Positions 7,901 through 17,900 are shown, counted from the stretch's first letter. The stretch is DNA of 38,855 nt from Thermoplasmata archaeon (GCA_022750455.1 JAKIVR010000015.1:1-38855); one strand, 5' to 3'. Translations and numbers: made by a program. Notes: a model not told the origin generated them from the letters alone.

Positions 7901-9642
7901 GGTCTCTCGACTCGGTCCCCACTTTCACTCTGGGTACCGCCAACCTCACCTGCGTCAACGCCACGGTCGGTACGTGCGCGGCGGGGGTCGTCTCCACGGC
8001 CCAGAACGGCTCGTTCGACTCGGCGATCGTCATTCCGTCGGTCCCCTCCGACGGCTCGTACAACCTGACGGCGACGGATTCGCAAGGGAACTCCGCCACG
8101 ACGATGATCTCCGTCTTCTTCGACCCCACGCTCGGATCGGTCTCCGCGACGGCCCTATCGATCGATCTCGGACAGTCCACAACGTTCCAAGTGATGGCAG
8201 AGTCCGGCACCGGTTCGTACACCTACGCGTGGTCCGGACTTCCTTCGGGATGCAATAGCACGGTCCTCGCTTCGGTCCAATGCACACCGTCGCTCCCGGG
8301 GAACTTCTCGGTCTCCGTGCTGGTGACGGATTCGAACGGAGCCACCATCGCCGGCGGACCTCTGGCTGTCTCGGTCGATTCCGATGTCGTGGCCGCGACC
8401 CCGACAGCCAGCACGGGCTCGGGGACCGTCGATGCGGGCCAGAGCGTCGTCTTCACGACCTCGGCCAGCAACGGATCGGGAATCTACACCAGCTTCACCT
8501 GGACGGGCCTCCCCACGGGTTGCAACGGGGTCACGGCGTCCGTCACATGTTCCGGCGCGGACCTTCCCGCGGGGCAGTATTCGATCGCCGTCTCCGCCAC
8601 CGACTCGAACGGATTCACCTCCGTGCCAACCATCCCGATCAATTTCGCGGTGATCCGAGATCTGACCGTGACCACGCCCTCTGCAAGCCGACCCTCCGGC
8701 GATCTGGGGCAGTCCGTGACCTTCACCACGATCTCCAGCGAGGGATCCGGTGGCGCGATCTTCGCGTGGTCGGGCCTCCCCACGGGTTGCAGCTCCGTCG
8801 ACTCCGACTTGATCCAATGTGAGCTCAACACCCCCGGCTCGTTCTCGGTGCAAGTGCAGGCGACCGACTCGAACCAGTTCTCGGTGACGAGCGCCGTCCT
8901 TCCGTTCCAGGTCGACATCGACCCCACCGCCACGCTCACGGCCAATCGGACCATGTTCGATGTCGGGCAGACCGTGACTCTCTCGGCGACCGGGGCTTCG
9001 GGATCCGGAGTGTACACCTACTCTTGGCTAGGGCTTCCCAGCGGCTGCAGCGGCGCGACCGCCGTGCTGAACTGCACCCCCCCTGCCGCGGGGAATTTCT
9101 CGGCCGAGGTCAAGATCACGGATTCCGACGGAATGACGGCCGACTCGCCCATCGTGGCCTTGGTGGTCGCCGCAACGCTCACGGGAGTCATTGTGGCGAG
9201 TTCTGGCTCCCCCACGGTGGGTCAGAGCGTCACGCTCACCGCCAGCCCCAGCGGCGGAACCGGGCCGCTCAGCATCGCGTGGTTGTTCGGGGACGGCTCG
9301 AAAGGGAGCGGCGTGAGTGTGAACCATACCTACAGTTCTGGAGGATCCTACGTCGTCACGGTGTGGATCAATGACAGCCGGGGGGAATCCGTCGAGAAGA
9401 CCCTCGATCTCTCGGTCGGGGCGTCCAACACGCTGTTCGGCCTCGGCGCCGGCACCGCGGAGCTCGTGATCGTGGCGGCCGTGGTCGTGGTGGCCCTGGC
9501 AATCGTCGCCTCGGTGTTTCTCCTCCGTGGCCGCCGGCAGGCACCCCCGTCCAGCCCCGGGAGCGAGGAGAGTCCTTCCCCCAACGGACCAGATGAGGGA
9601 AATCCGACCACCGATCCCGCCCCGAACGCTTCGGACCAATGA
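4984..9642 (+). CDS. Giant surface protein: two seven-bladed YVTN propellers plus PKD-like modules
   Basis: An exported, membrane-anchored protein of up to 1552 residues. Numbering is from GTG 4984. A TATA-like TTAT at 4959-4962 supports transcription near 4985; ATG 5059 and ATG 5107 are alternative starts, the latter giving a more normal signal segment. A hydrophobic segment (about 65-85) is followed by an Ig-like module with a Cys pair (105-180). Then come seven YVTN-type blades (about 188-472), two more Cys-pair modules (479-654), seven more blades (655-942), an Ig-like module (946-1047), four PKD-like modules each with a GLPxGC cysteine motif, and one classical PKD (GDGS...NHTY). A C-terminal transmembrane helix (about 1490-1512) and a Pro/Ser-rich cytoplasmic tail follow. 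Asn-Val-Ser sequons recur in the blades, so heavy N-glycosylation is likely. The partner or ligand is unknown; adhesion or cell-envelope structure is the best inference. Confidence 0.9.
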   Translation: MALVLKGRNFGRPPRLSSQTRRSRRCMRGSTRQRGEPGAAIMGVPSRVSPQKYRVGLDRPRTIHWAPFVLFAILVTSPFLALVGTATAVPPLAPGASSPITPPGTSGLILTPTTGPVGSVVAASGTGYPANSTIAFSFDGQTVASNCTADESGSFPGTSGTPCDLTIPATPAGTDAVTAFAWSTSAINVGNEPYALAYDSGTSQVLVADEGDDNVTAIWDSNGSIAATIGVGVEPDGLAYDPDQGEVFVADHSSGNVTVVNETDDSVVDTIAVGAHPTGVAFDTAQDELFVANTRSDNVSVISGANNSVVTSIGVGDGPGSVTYDAGTDDVFVVNSGDDNVSVISAVTDRVVANVSVGDFPRFSAYDSRTGQVFVVNLGDDTASVISDTTDTVVATVPAGDFPYGITYDTGTGEMFVADQAADDVSIISDATNSVVSTLPVGSSPWAAVYDPGTGQVYVANIGSNNVSVISPSNGSSGPFTVISLASLVRGSGVSDTLVTVTGTGFAASSPINFTFGGSAVASSCSTDSTGTFPGISGTPCSLLVPVSAGGGHAILASDGTNQATVSYFVTNVSISQPSGTVGTAVAVSGIADTMNSGINLTFEGAAVPSMCSTDGTGAFPGTSGTPCMIAVPAASAGLHDLVAYGGWTNTTPIGVGPSPYGIVYDPGTGELFVADSQTSSVSVISEQTDLVVATIPVGNTPTGLAYDPGLGEIFVANEVDDTVSVISDTNDSVVATIPVGLDPLEAAYDPQNGEVFVTDLLQGAVSVISDSNNTDFATVPVGNGSQGIAYDPTTGQVFVVNDYTDNVSVIAGGNDTVVASINVADQPSSIAYDPDTREMFVGCRAPDQIDVLSDVSDTQVANVSVGSNPYSMTYDSSLHEVLVADEGSSTVTVISGANVTNLTTFGVGASPEGIAFDPAVGEAFVTSSQRSEVDVVFDPVEGTVPFTVLPSVALGASADIGQTVTVQGAGYGSLDSVPTFTLGTANLTCVNATVGTCAAGVVSTAQNGSFDSAIVIPSVPSDGSYNLTATDSQGNSATTMISVFFDPTLGSVSATALSIDLGQSTTFQVMAESGTGSYTYAWSGLPSGCNSTVLASVQCTPSLPGNFSVSVLVTDSNGATIAGGPLAVSVDSDVVAATPTASTGSGTVDAGQSVVFTTSASNGSGIYTSFTWTGLPTGCNGVTASVTCSGADLPAGQYSIAVSATDSNGFTSVPTIPINFAVIRDLTVTTPSASRPSGDLGQSVTFTTISSEGSGGAIFAWSGLPTGCSSVDSDLIQCELNTPGSFSVQVQATDSNQFSVTSAVLPFQVDIDPTATLTANRTMFDVGQTVTLSATGASGSGVYTYSWLGLPSGCSGATAVLNCTPPAAGNFSAEVKITDSDGMTADSPIVALVVAATLTGVIVASSGSPTVGQSVTLTASPSGGTGPLSIAWLFGDGSKGSGVSVNHTYSSGGSYVVTVWINDSRGESVEKTLDLSVGASNTLFGLGAGTAELVIVAAVVVVALAIVASVFLLRGRRQAPPSSPGSEESPSPNGPDEGNPTTDPAPNASDQ
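5545..6400 (+). repeat. Seven YVTN-type blade repeats, first propeller
   Basis: Seven in-frame repeats of about 126 bases (42 residues), each reading roughly 'xVGxxPxGxxYDxxxxxxFVAxxxxDNVSVIS'-like in short pieces: VG..P, YD, VFVVN or VFVAD, then DNVSVIS. Seven copies match one closed beta-propeller. The repeats have diverged at the DNA level. Confidence 0.85.
6946..7810 (+). repeat. Seven YVTN-type blade repeats, second propeller
   Basis: A second set of seven blades in the same protein, beginning with IGVGPSPYGIVYDPG and ending near VDVVFDP. The set is separated from the first by two Cys-pair Ig-like modules. Copy five (MFVGCRAPDQIDVLS) is the most diverged and carries a lone Cys. Confidence 0.85.
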
Positions 9643-9733
9643 TTTCCGCGACAGCCCTCCGGCCCGAGGTCGTCCGAAAACCGGATGAGCTTCGTGAAGC
9701 CACCGCATCTGGGACCGGCGGGACACGCCCTCC

Positions 9734-12700
9734 ATGAGCGCCTTGGAACGGCTTGAGCGGGAAGCCGTCGACTTTCGGGAGATCGGGGAAATCGACAATC
9801 CTCTGAGCGCGCCGCGTGTCGAGAACGTACCCCGGCCTCGCCCGTTCGCCGGGGGCGGACGTGTCGGGTTCCTCGCCCCGGTCTTCATCCTGACGCTCCT
9901 CGTCACGTCTAGTTCGGTGGTCATGGTAGGAATTCCCCGGCTGGGCGCCTCCTCACCGGGTTCGTTCTCCGGTGAACCGCCCGTCGAGCTCGCGACGACC
10001 ATTGTGGATCTCACTCCTGGGGGCGGGGAGGTCGGGAGCCTCGTGGCGGCGTCGGGATCGGGATTGCCCGCGAACGCTTCGGTCGACTTCGCCTTCGGAG
10101 GTCTCGGTGTGGCTACGAACTGCACGACGGACGCGGCCGGTAACTTCCCCGGCTCAACCGGATCTGCATGCGATTTCCTCGTGCCCGCGACGCCGGCCGG
10201 GCCCACGAACTTCACCGTAACGAGCCAAGACCCGGGCGAGCTGAGCAAGCTCGTGGGTGACTCGCCCGGTTCGGTCACCTACGATTCGGGGACTGGGGCC
10301 CTGTATGTGGCCAACCAGGGCTCGGACAATGTCAGTGTCTTCGTCGGGGCGAACCACACGGCCCACGGTGCGGTGGCAGTCGGATCCTCCCCCGATGGCC
10401 TCGTGTACGACTCAGGCGCGGCCGAGATCTTCGTCGCCAATAGGGGTTCCGATGATGTGAGCGTCATCGCGGACTCGAACGATACGGTGGTCTCCACCAT
10501 CTCCGTGGGGGTGGCACCGAGCTCGCTGGCGTACGCCCCCGGACTCGGAGAGCTGTTCGTGACCAATTCCGGCTCCGACAACGTCAGCGTGATCTTGGAC
10601 ACCCACGACACCGTCCTCACGAGCGTGGCAGTCGGAGGAGGACCCGACAGTGCAGTCTACGACTCAGCCGCGGACGAGCTGTTCGTGGCGAACTACAACT
10701 CGAGCAACGTGAGCGTTGTGGCGGTGGGAAATAGTTCGGTCGTCGCATCGATCCCCGTCTGCGGGGCGCCGTGGGGGGTCGCCTTCGATCAGGAGAGGAA
10801 CGAGCTGTTCGTCTCCTGCCTGTTGCTCCCCGGAATCGACGTGATCTCAGGCACGACGGATTCTGTGATTGTCAAGTCACGATTGCCCAACATCCCGTTC
10901 GGTATCGCCTACGACCCCGCCTTGGACGGCGTGGTCCTCTCCAACGAGGGTTCCAATGCGATCAGCGTCATCTCCGATTCGAATGACTCGTTGGTCTCCC
11001 GGGTGGCAGTCGGTCATGATCCGATCGGCCTCGCGTACGCCTCCGGCACCCGTGAATTGGTCGTCGCGAACTCCGGATCGGACAATATCACCCTCGTCCA
11101 CTGGAGCCAGAGCAACACCGTGTTCACGGTGAACTCCAGCCTGGTGCTGAACACCTCCACGGGAAGTGCAGATGCGGGACAAACCGTGTCGGTGCAGGGT
11201 ACTGGGTACGGGAGCTCTGTGCTCCTGAGCAATTTCTCTCTCGATTCGATTTCGTTGGCGTGCACGAACGCCACGAATGGGACCTGCCTGGCTGGCAGCC
11301 TTACGACTGATCCCTCGGGTTCGTTCAATGCGCAATTCTTGGCGCCGGTCGTGCCCGATTCAGGGGTTTACGTGGTCAACGCCACCGATTCGGAGAACCA
11401 TACCGCGAACCGAACCCTCGAAATCTACTTGGATCCAAGGGTGGGACCCATCTCGGCGGCCCCCGGCTCCGTCGACGTCGGTCAATCGGCCACCTTGCGT
11501 GTGAACGCTACTCTCGGATCGGGCGGCTACGCGTATCGATGGATCGGGCTTCCCACCGGCTGCGATGGAGCGACCGCATCGATCCGTTGCTCGCCGGTCT
11601 CCTCCGGTTCGTTCTCGATCCTCGTCCAGGTCACGGATTCCAACGGGTTTCTCGTCAATAGCACGCTCGCGGCGTTCACGGTGTACGCAGATCCCGAAGT
11701 CGGGGCTCCGAGGAGCGATCCCGGCTCCGGGTCCGTGGATGCGGGGCAAAGCGCTACCTTCACTGAGGCCCCCAGCTTCGGCACGGGGACGTACGCTTCC
11801 TTCACTTGGGTCGGCCTTCCCGGACAATGTGAGGGCACGACGTCCTCCGTCACTTGCGCCGGGGCCGACCTCCCCGCCGGAGCGTTCTCGATCTCGGCCG
11901 AAGTGACGGACTCCAACAACGGCACCTCCCTCCCGAGCCCGTCGTTGGCATTCGTGGTGGACCCGGATCTCACGGTAGCCCTCCCCACGGCTAACCGGGC
12001 GTCGGGTGACATCGGCGAGAGTGTCACATTCAATGCGACGGCGACGGCCGGCTCGGGAAGCTACACGTACGCGTGGATCGGCTTGCCGAACGGTTGTTCC
12101 TCGCTTTTGCTGGACCCGGTCAGCTGCACGTTCACATCCGCCGGCTCGTTCGCGATCCAGCTGACAGTGACGGACGAAAGCCAGTTCGTGGTCACCAGCG
12201 GGAAGTTGCTCTACACGGTGAACCCGGATCCGACCGCGAACCTCACCGCGAGCCGGATCGTGTTGGACGTGGGTCAATCGCTGACACTCAACGCCACGGG
12301 GGCGCTGGGCTCCGGCGGATATTCCTACGCCTGGAGCGGACTCCCGCCGGGGTGTGAGGCACCCGCCGCTCTCCTCGGGTGCTTCCCGACCTCCGCCGGC
12401 AACTTCGTCGTGAAGGTGAAGATCACGGACTCGGACAACACCTCGGTCGTATCGGCGCCGATCGAGTTGACGGTCGCGCCCGCTTTGACCGCGGGATTCT
12501 CGGCGGCCCCCGACTCCCCCACCGTCGACCAGAATGTCGAGTTCCAATCGACGGTCAGCGGAGGGACGGGAGCCCGGACGTACTCCTGGCAGTTTGGGGA
12601 CGGGACGGTGGGGAGTGGCTCCACGGCCGATCACGCCTTCACCAAATCGGGGACGTTCGACGTTACCTTGTGGGTGAACGATAGTGTCGGCGCCTCGACC

Positions 12701-12940
12701 GAGAAGACCCTCGAGCTCACTGTGGCCACCCCGTCGGAGCCATCCGAAGGGAGCTCGAGCCCGGTGAATTGGGGGATCGAACTGGTCGGGGTCTTCGGGC
12801 TGATCGTCGCGGGGGTCGTGGGGCTCCTCGTAGTTCGCAGCGTAAGGAAGCCGAAGCTGCGTTCGGCAGATTCGGGAGATGGACCCGGCCAAGACCCACC
12901 GTACTCTCAGGGCGAGGATTCGAGCGAGCACTTGGAATAG
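9734..12940 (+). CDS. Surface protein paralogue: one seven-bladed YVTN propeller plus PKD-like modules
   Basis: A 1068-residue paralogue of the preceding protein, encoded 91 bases downstream in the same direction. A charged N-terminal stretch of about 45 residues precedes a signal/anchor helix (FLAPVFILTLLVTSSSVVMV). Then come a Cys-pair Ig-like module (about 91-164), seven YVTN-type blades (168-461), an Ig-like module (463-566), four PKD-like modules with the GLP..C cysteine motif, one classical PKD (FGDGTVGSG) and a transmembrane helix (about 1011-1036) with a charged cytoplasmic tail. Module order matches the larger neighbour minus one propeller and two Cys-pair modules. This points to tandem duplication followed by gain or loss of a propeller block. 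The long N-terminal segment before the signal helix is unusual; no better downstream ATG is seen. Envelope or adhesion function is inferred from architecture only. Confidence 0.9.
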   Translation: MSALERLEREAVDFREIGEIDNPLSAPRVENVPRPRPFAGGGRVGFLAPVFILTLLVTSSSVVMVGIPRLGASSPGSFSGEPPVELATTIVDLTPGGGEVGSLVAASGSGLPANASVDFAFGGLGVATNCTTDAAGNFPGSTGSACDFLVPATPAGPTNFTVTSQDPGELSKLVGDSPGSVTYDSGTGALYVANQGSDNVSVFVGANHTAHGAVAVGSSPDGLVYDSGAAEIFVANRGSDDVSVIADSNDTVVSTISVGVAPSSLAYAPGLGELFVTNSGSDNVSVILDTHDTVLTSVAVGGGPDSAVYDSAADELFVANYNSSNVSVVAVGNSSVVASIPVCGAPWGVAFDQERNELFVSCLLLPGIDVISGTTDSVIVKSRLPNIPFGIAYDPALDGVVLSNEGSNAISVISDSNDSLVSRVAVGHDPIGLAYASGTRELVVANSGSDNITLVHWSQSNTVFTVNSSLVLNTSTGSADAGQTVSVQGTGYGSSVLLSNFSLDSISLACTNATNGTCLAGSLTTDPSGSFNAQFLAPVVPDSGVYVVNATDSENHTANRTLEIYLDPRVGPISAAPGSVDVGQSATLRVNATLGSGGYAYRWIGLPTGCDGATASIRCSPVSSGSFSILVQVTDSNGFLVNSTLAAFTVYADPEVGAPRSDPGSGSVDAGQSATFTEAPSFGTGTYASFTWVGLPGQCEGTTSSVTCAGADLPAGAFSISAEVTDSNNGTSLPSPSLAFVVDPDLTVALPTANRASGDIGESVTFNATATAGSGSYTYAWIGLPNGCSSLLLDPVSCTFTSAGSFAIQLTVTDESQFVVTSGKLLYTVNPDPTANLTASRIVLDVGQSLTLNATGALGSGGYSYAWSGLPPGCEAPAALLGCFPTSAGNFVVKVKITDSDNTSVVSAPIELTVAPALTAGFSAAPDSPTVDQNVEFQSTVSGGTGARTYSWQFGDGTVGSGSTADHAFTKSGTFDVTLWVNDSVGASTEKTLELTVATPSEPSEGSSSPVNWGIELVGVFGLIVAGVVGLLVVRSVRKPKLRSADSGDGPGQDPPYSQGEDSSEHLE
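10236..11115 (+). repeat. Seven YVTN-type blade repeats in the paralogue
   Basis: Seven in-frame blade repeats of about 42 codons. Blades 2-4 and 7 keep the VGxxP...YD...VAN/VTN pattern and DNVSVI or SNVSVV sequons. Blades 5 and 6 are diverged; blade 5 has two extra cysteines (VCGAP, FVSCLL) that could form a disulfide within the blade. Confidence 0.85.
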
Positions 12941-13116
12941 CGTCGGATTCGGTACCGACCGGGGAGACGGGATCGTATCCGAATGCCTGGGAATTCGGAG
13001 TTCCGCAAACTGAAATCAGTGCCATTGGCGCTCGATTTCTTTGGCTTCACCCCTGTGGCACTCTCTAAGTAGGGCTGCGGGTCCGCCCCCCGCCACTGAG
13101 GAGAGCCACCCCTTCC

Positions 13117-14796
13117 ATGCCCGACGAGAACGTGACAACCGATCCGTACACCGGCGCCGTGGCCGGCTCGGCCTCCGAGATCCCCCCCACGGGGTATCAT
13201 ATCTCGACCCGGGCGGCGACGTTCGTCGTCCTCGGGATCTTCCTCGCGCTGCTCATGGGGGCGCTCGACAACTTCGTCGTTCTGACCGCGCTCCCGAACA
13301 TCCTGCAGAGCCTCAAGGAGCCGTTCGCCGGTCAGACGTTCGTCGTCAGTGCGTACTTGATCACTTCGACCGTCGCCATCCCGATCTTTGCGAAGCTGTC
13401 GGATGTGTACAACCGAAAGACCGTGTTCCTCTCGGGGCTCGTGATCTTCGTCGCCGGCTCCGCGCTCGCCGGGCTCAGCCAGAACTTTGGGGAGCTGGTC
13501 GTCTTCCGAGCGATCCAAGGGTTCGGGAGCGGCGACTTCTTCCCCGTCGGGATCGCGATCTCGGCGGTCATCTTCCCGCCGGCGATGCGCGCCCGCGTCG
13601 TCGGACTGCTCTCCGGGGTCTTCGGGATCGCGACCGTGGCCGGGCCGTTCCTCGGCGCTTTCATCGTTGACCATACCACGTGGCGCTGGATCTTTTACAT
13701 CAACATCCCGATCGGGCTTCTCGGCATGGCGATCCTGCTCGTCGTTCTCGGACCGATCCTCCCGGAGAGGAAGAGCCGGTTCGACATCCCCGGAGCGGCG
13801 CTGCTCGCCGGCTGGGTCGGCGCCCTGATGTTCGCGCTGGTGCAGGTCTCCGAGGCGGGTTGGGCATGGACCGACCCCCGGACCCTCGCGCTCCTCGCCA
13901 GCTCCTTGGGGCTCTTCGTCATCTTCGTCGTCTGGGAGCTGCGAGCGACCGAGCCGCTCGTCCCGCTTCGGTTGTTGAAGCGACGGGTCGTCGCGGCGAG
14001 CGGGGGAACGACCCTCCTAGTCGGATTGGTGATCTTCCCACTGGCGACGTTCCTCACGTTCTTCATCACCTACGTCACGCTCGGCGGAACGGGAAGTGCC
14101 TCGGACACGATCCGAGACGTCCTGTACGCCCTCGTGATTCCGCTGGTATTCGGGGCCGCCACGGGGGGCGGCCTGATGACCCGTCTCTCGTACCGCGCGA
14201 TCGCCGCCAGCGGGATTCTCATCGCTCTGGTCGGGACCGTCTTCCTCCCCTCGTTCTCCACCTCGACCCCCGTGTGGACGTTCGCGTTCGGCTTCCTCCC
14301 GACGGGGGGGATCGTCCTGCCACTCATCCCGATGGGATTCGGCGTGGGCCTCACATTCCCGGTCTTCCTCCTGGCGGTTCAGAACCAGGTCCAGGAGGCC
14401 GATGTGGGAGCGGCCGGAGGACTGATCCAGTTCCTCCAGTCGTTGGGCGGCGCCGTCGGCCTCTCGTTGCTCTCGTCGTTCCAAGAAGTCCGCCTGCAGG
14501 CTCTCGAGCCCACCGTACCCGCGGGAGGTTGTCCGACCGGCGCGGCGCCCTCGTCGGCGTGCTTGCAATACTTCCAGGCCGCCCAGAGCGCGTTGGCGTC
14601 ATCGTACGACCAGGTCTTCCAGGTGATGCTGGTGCTGCTCGTGCTCGCCCTGTTCTGCACCTTCTTCCTGACCGGACACCATCCCCGGGACTCCGACCCG
14701 AAGATTCCGGCCACCCCTTCGACCGAATCGTCGCTCCTCCCTTCGTCTGGCGTCCCGGCGTTGCCGCAGGCTGAGATGGCGCCAGAACTTCCGTAG
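13117..14796 (+). CDS. MFS drug/proton antiporter, DHA2 (14-helix) type
   Basis: A 559-residue major facilitator of the EmrB/QacA type, expected to export toxic or amphipathic compounds in exchange for protons. After a hydrophilic 35-residue N-terminus, the first helix ends in the DHA2-typical MGALDNFVVLTALPNI (motif D1). The loop-2/3 motif A region reads KLSDVYNRKTVFLSG. Motif C-like GVFGIATVAGPFLGAFI and GWRWIF-like TWRWIFYINIPIG are also present. About 14 hydrophobic segments can be counted. The C-terminal tail is long, Pro/Ser-rich and probably cytoplasmic. It lies between surface-protein genes; GAGGAG about 14 bases before the ATG and a TCTAAGTAG element near 13063 may serve expression. 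The substrate cannot be inferred. Confidence 0.9.
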   Translation: MPDENVTTDPYTGAVAGSASEIPPTGYHISTRAATFVVLGIFLALLMGALDNFVVLTALPNILQSLKEPFAGQTFVVSAYLITSTVAIPIFAKLSDVYNRKTVFLSGLVIFVAGSALAGLSQNFGELVVFRAIQGFGSGDFFPVGIAISAVIFPPAMRARVVGLLSGVFGIATVAGPFLGAFIVDHTTWRWIFYINIPIGLLGMAILLVVLGPILPERKSRFDIPGAALLAGWVGALMFALVQVSEAGWAWTDPRTLALLASSLGLFVIFVVWELRATEPLVPLRLLKRRVVAASGGTTLLVGLVIFPLATFLTFFITYVTLGGTGSASDTIRDVLYALVIPLVFGAATGGGLMTRLSYRAIAASGILIALVGTVFLPSFSTSTPVWTFAFGFLPTGGIVLPLIPMGFGVGLTFPVFLLAVQNQVQEADVGAAGGLIQFLQSLGGAVGLSLLSSFQEVRLQALEPTVPAGGCPTGAAPSSACLQYFQAAQSALASSYDQVFQVMLVLLVLALFCTFFLTGHHPRDSDPKIPATPSTESSLLPSSGVPALPQAEMAPELP

Positions 14797-14877
14797 CGTT
14801 ACGGCGGGAGCGCCGGCGATCTGGTGGCCCCGACTTGCGACGCAGTCACCCTTGGGCTCGCAGGGTTCGAAGCCAAA

Positions 14878-14885
14878 CCGTATAG
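14878..14885 (+). promoter_or_regulatory. TATA-like element for the 1961-residue surface protein
   Basis: CCGTATAG ends about 26 bases before the ATG at 14910, the spacing expected for a leaderless archaeal transcript. No Shine-Dalgarno sequence precedes the ATG, which agrees with leaderless initiation. Confidence 0.45.
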
Positions 14886-14909
14886 AGAGCAGAGCCTCCT
14901 TAGGACTCG

Positions 14910-17900
14910 ATGAGGCGCCGCATGCGCCGCTCCGTGCTCTGGGCCATCGCGGTGGTGGGGCTGTTCGCCATCCAGGGCCTTGCCGCGGCGGAACCGACTG
15001 CTCTCTCCTCCTCTCCCGTCGCCGCTCCTGCCCCGTCTCGTTCTGTGTCACCATCCACCGTCTCTCCAGAACGGGCGTCCGAACTCCCAGCAACTCCCCT
15101 GGCGGCGGGGAGCAACTCATTCCCCTCCGCCCTCGGCTCTTCCCGGCCAGCGACCTCCCCAGCCGTCCAGCGACCCCGCATCGTACCGCTCGCCCCGGCC
15201 CCAACCGCCCGCGTGATTGGAACGGTCGTCCGGGGCATCGCCCCGTACACTCCGATCTCTGGTGCGCTCGTGACGGTTCAACCGCTGGAGGCGAGCTGCC
15301 CCGGACTGTGCCCCGTCGCGTACTCGGCGTACGCCGGCTCGTTTTCCGTGGCGGCGAGCCCCGGGCTCGACGAACTGACCGTACAGGACGGATTCTACCT
15401 CGAGAACTACACGATTCTCCCCAACATGACCTCGGGGCAAACGTTCCCCCTCGGCGTGATCCAACTCGTCCCCGATGCGATCGTTACGGGGGTGGTCCGG
15501 GGCTCGGACCCCACCCACGAGCCGGCGGCGCAGATCCTGGTCGTTGGCTCGACTCGGGATGGCAGCAAGACCGGCGTCCCGGATGCGCTCACAGGCTCCT
15601 CGGGGGCCTTCGAGATCGCGGTGCCCCCGGGAGCGTCCGAGATCGACTTCACTCCGAACTCGCCGAGCCAGAATCCCCTCTACATCGTCAACTACACCGC
15701 GTCACCGTACCTGGGCAACACCACCTACATCGATCTCGCTCCCGGGGCGACGTACGATCTCGGGACCGTGTACCTGCCGACCGGGGTCCTGGTCACGGCG
15801 CAACTCGATAGCTCCCTCACCCACGCCGGGATCCCGCCGAACGCGAACGAGTCCACGTGGGGGTGGACCAACGCCAGCTGTGCCGCCTTCGCGCCGTCGG
15901 TCTGTCAGTTCCAGGGCGGTCACGCCTCATGGAGCTACGACGGGATCCACTACTTCCCAGTGACCCCCCTCAGTGCCATCGAGATCTGCTCGCGCAGCTC
16001 GGAGGTCTGCTTCCCCGAGGGCGCCTCCCAGTGGATCGGGAGCTCGGTGTACGCCTGGGCCCCGCCGGGGTTCGACACGCTCTACGCCTACGCGGACGGG
16101 TATGTCCTCAACGCCACACCCGTCAACGTCCCCTCCGTCCCGTTGGGCCAACTGGTCCGGCTCGCGCCCGTCGACCTGGTGCCGGATGGCTGGATCTCGA
16201 TCACCGTGAACGTGACGGACCTGGCGAGCGCCCCGACCTCGCTCTGGCACACCGGCTCCTACCTCGTGGAGGTCTGCTCCCTCGATGGGTACGAGATGCC
16301 GTATTCGATCTTCAACGCCAACCAGGGTTCGGCGTGGACCATGAACACGGGGACCTGCGTGGAAGGGGGCTGTGTGCCCGTCGGGACCACCGCCATGATC
16401 CCCGTGGCGCCGCTTCGCGACAGCATCCAGGTCCTTCCGGATGACGCACCGACCAGTGCCGGGAGCTGTTGGGACGGGCTTCCGTTGCGGTGGCCGATCC
16501 CCCTCGACCTTCCGGTCACGGACAACTACACTTGGGTCAACGCGACCCCCGGACAGACGCTCGATCTCGGGAACGTCAACCTCACCCCCGGCACCTACGT
16601 GGAAGGCCAGGTGAGCGCGACGACCCAGAACTGGACGGTGCAAGCGTGCTCCGTGGAGGCGGCGGAGATCTGTATGCCCGCCTCGGGCGCCACCGATACC
16701 GTGCAGAACGGCAGCTACGTCGACGACCCGTCGAACTGTCCGCTCTCGGCGACGATCTTCTGCGTCCCGGCGCCGCCCGGGGACGACACCATCACCGTGA
16801 GCGATGCGGAGACGGGTGAGACCCAGTCGGTGGCCGCGAGCGTTCCGTTCGGGAGTTGGGGCGCGACGCCGCTCCTCCTTCAGGACGCGACCACGGCGCA
16901 CCAATCGACCCTCGCCTTCCCAACCGGGACGATCACCGGGACGGTCGTCGACGCGTCGACCCAACTGCCTTCGACGGGCACGCCCCCGGTCGTCACCGCC
17001 CTCCCCGCCGGAGCCTCCACCGCCGGATTCAGCGTGGCGGTCACAGGTCCTGCAGGCACCTACTCCCTCGTCGTCCCTCCGGGTTGGTATGAGATCCAGG
17101 CGAGCGCCCCAGGGTTCGAAGACAATCTCGCGTGGGTCGACGTCAACGCCTCCTTGGTGACCACGGCTCCGACGATCGACCTCACCGCGGATGGCGTCGT
17201 CGAGGGGGAGATCACCGGCTCAGGAGGGGCGCCGCTCTCGATCGCCCAGGTCAGCGTCTGCCCCGTGGACGAATCGAACGGGGCCGGATGTGTCGCGTCG
17301 GCGGGTGACGGATACACGACCACGGGGGGCGAGTTCTACGCGCTCGTCCGCTCCGGCGCCGGGATCCACGCCGCCTACTATGTGGAGGCCTCCGCCATCG
17401 GGTACGAGAGCAACTTCACCTGGGTGAACGTGACCGCTCCGGGGCAGCTCGTCATCGCCCCTACCGTCCAGCTCGAGGGCGAGATCGGAGGCGGGCCCGG
17501 ACCAAGCCTCGCCGCGTATGTCGTCGGCCGGATCATCGGCTCCGACACCGGCCAGGGATTGCCGGACGCCGAGGTGCAGATCTCCCCGGTGGCCGGGGGC
17601 GGCCCGATCTCCCTGGACACGTCGATCGGCCCGAGTGGGTCGTTCAACGTGACCGTCCCGACCGGGCAGTACTGGGCGAACTTCTCCGTTCTCGGTCACT
17701 ACTACGCTTCCACGATCTTCCTCAATATCAGCGGGCTCGCACCGGTGGTGGACCTCGGCACCATCGCATTGGACCCATACGGAGTTCTGTACGGTCGGGT
17801 CCTCATCCAGCCGTGGTCCGAAGGGGTCGATGACGCCTACGGCCTTGGTCCCGGCTCGGTGGAGATCGAGGTCTGTGGCGCCGGTCTGCTCGGGTGCGCT

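Noticed and set aside
5869-8085. Long minus-strand open frame (738 codons) opposite the first propeller gene
   Set aside because: Arg/His/Asp-rich composition with a repeat period copied from the propeller codons; a shadow of the GC-rich plus-strand gene.
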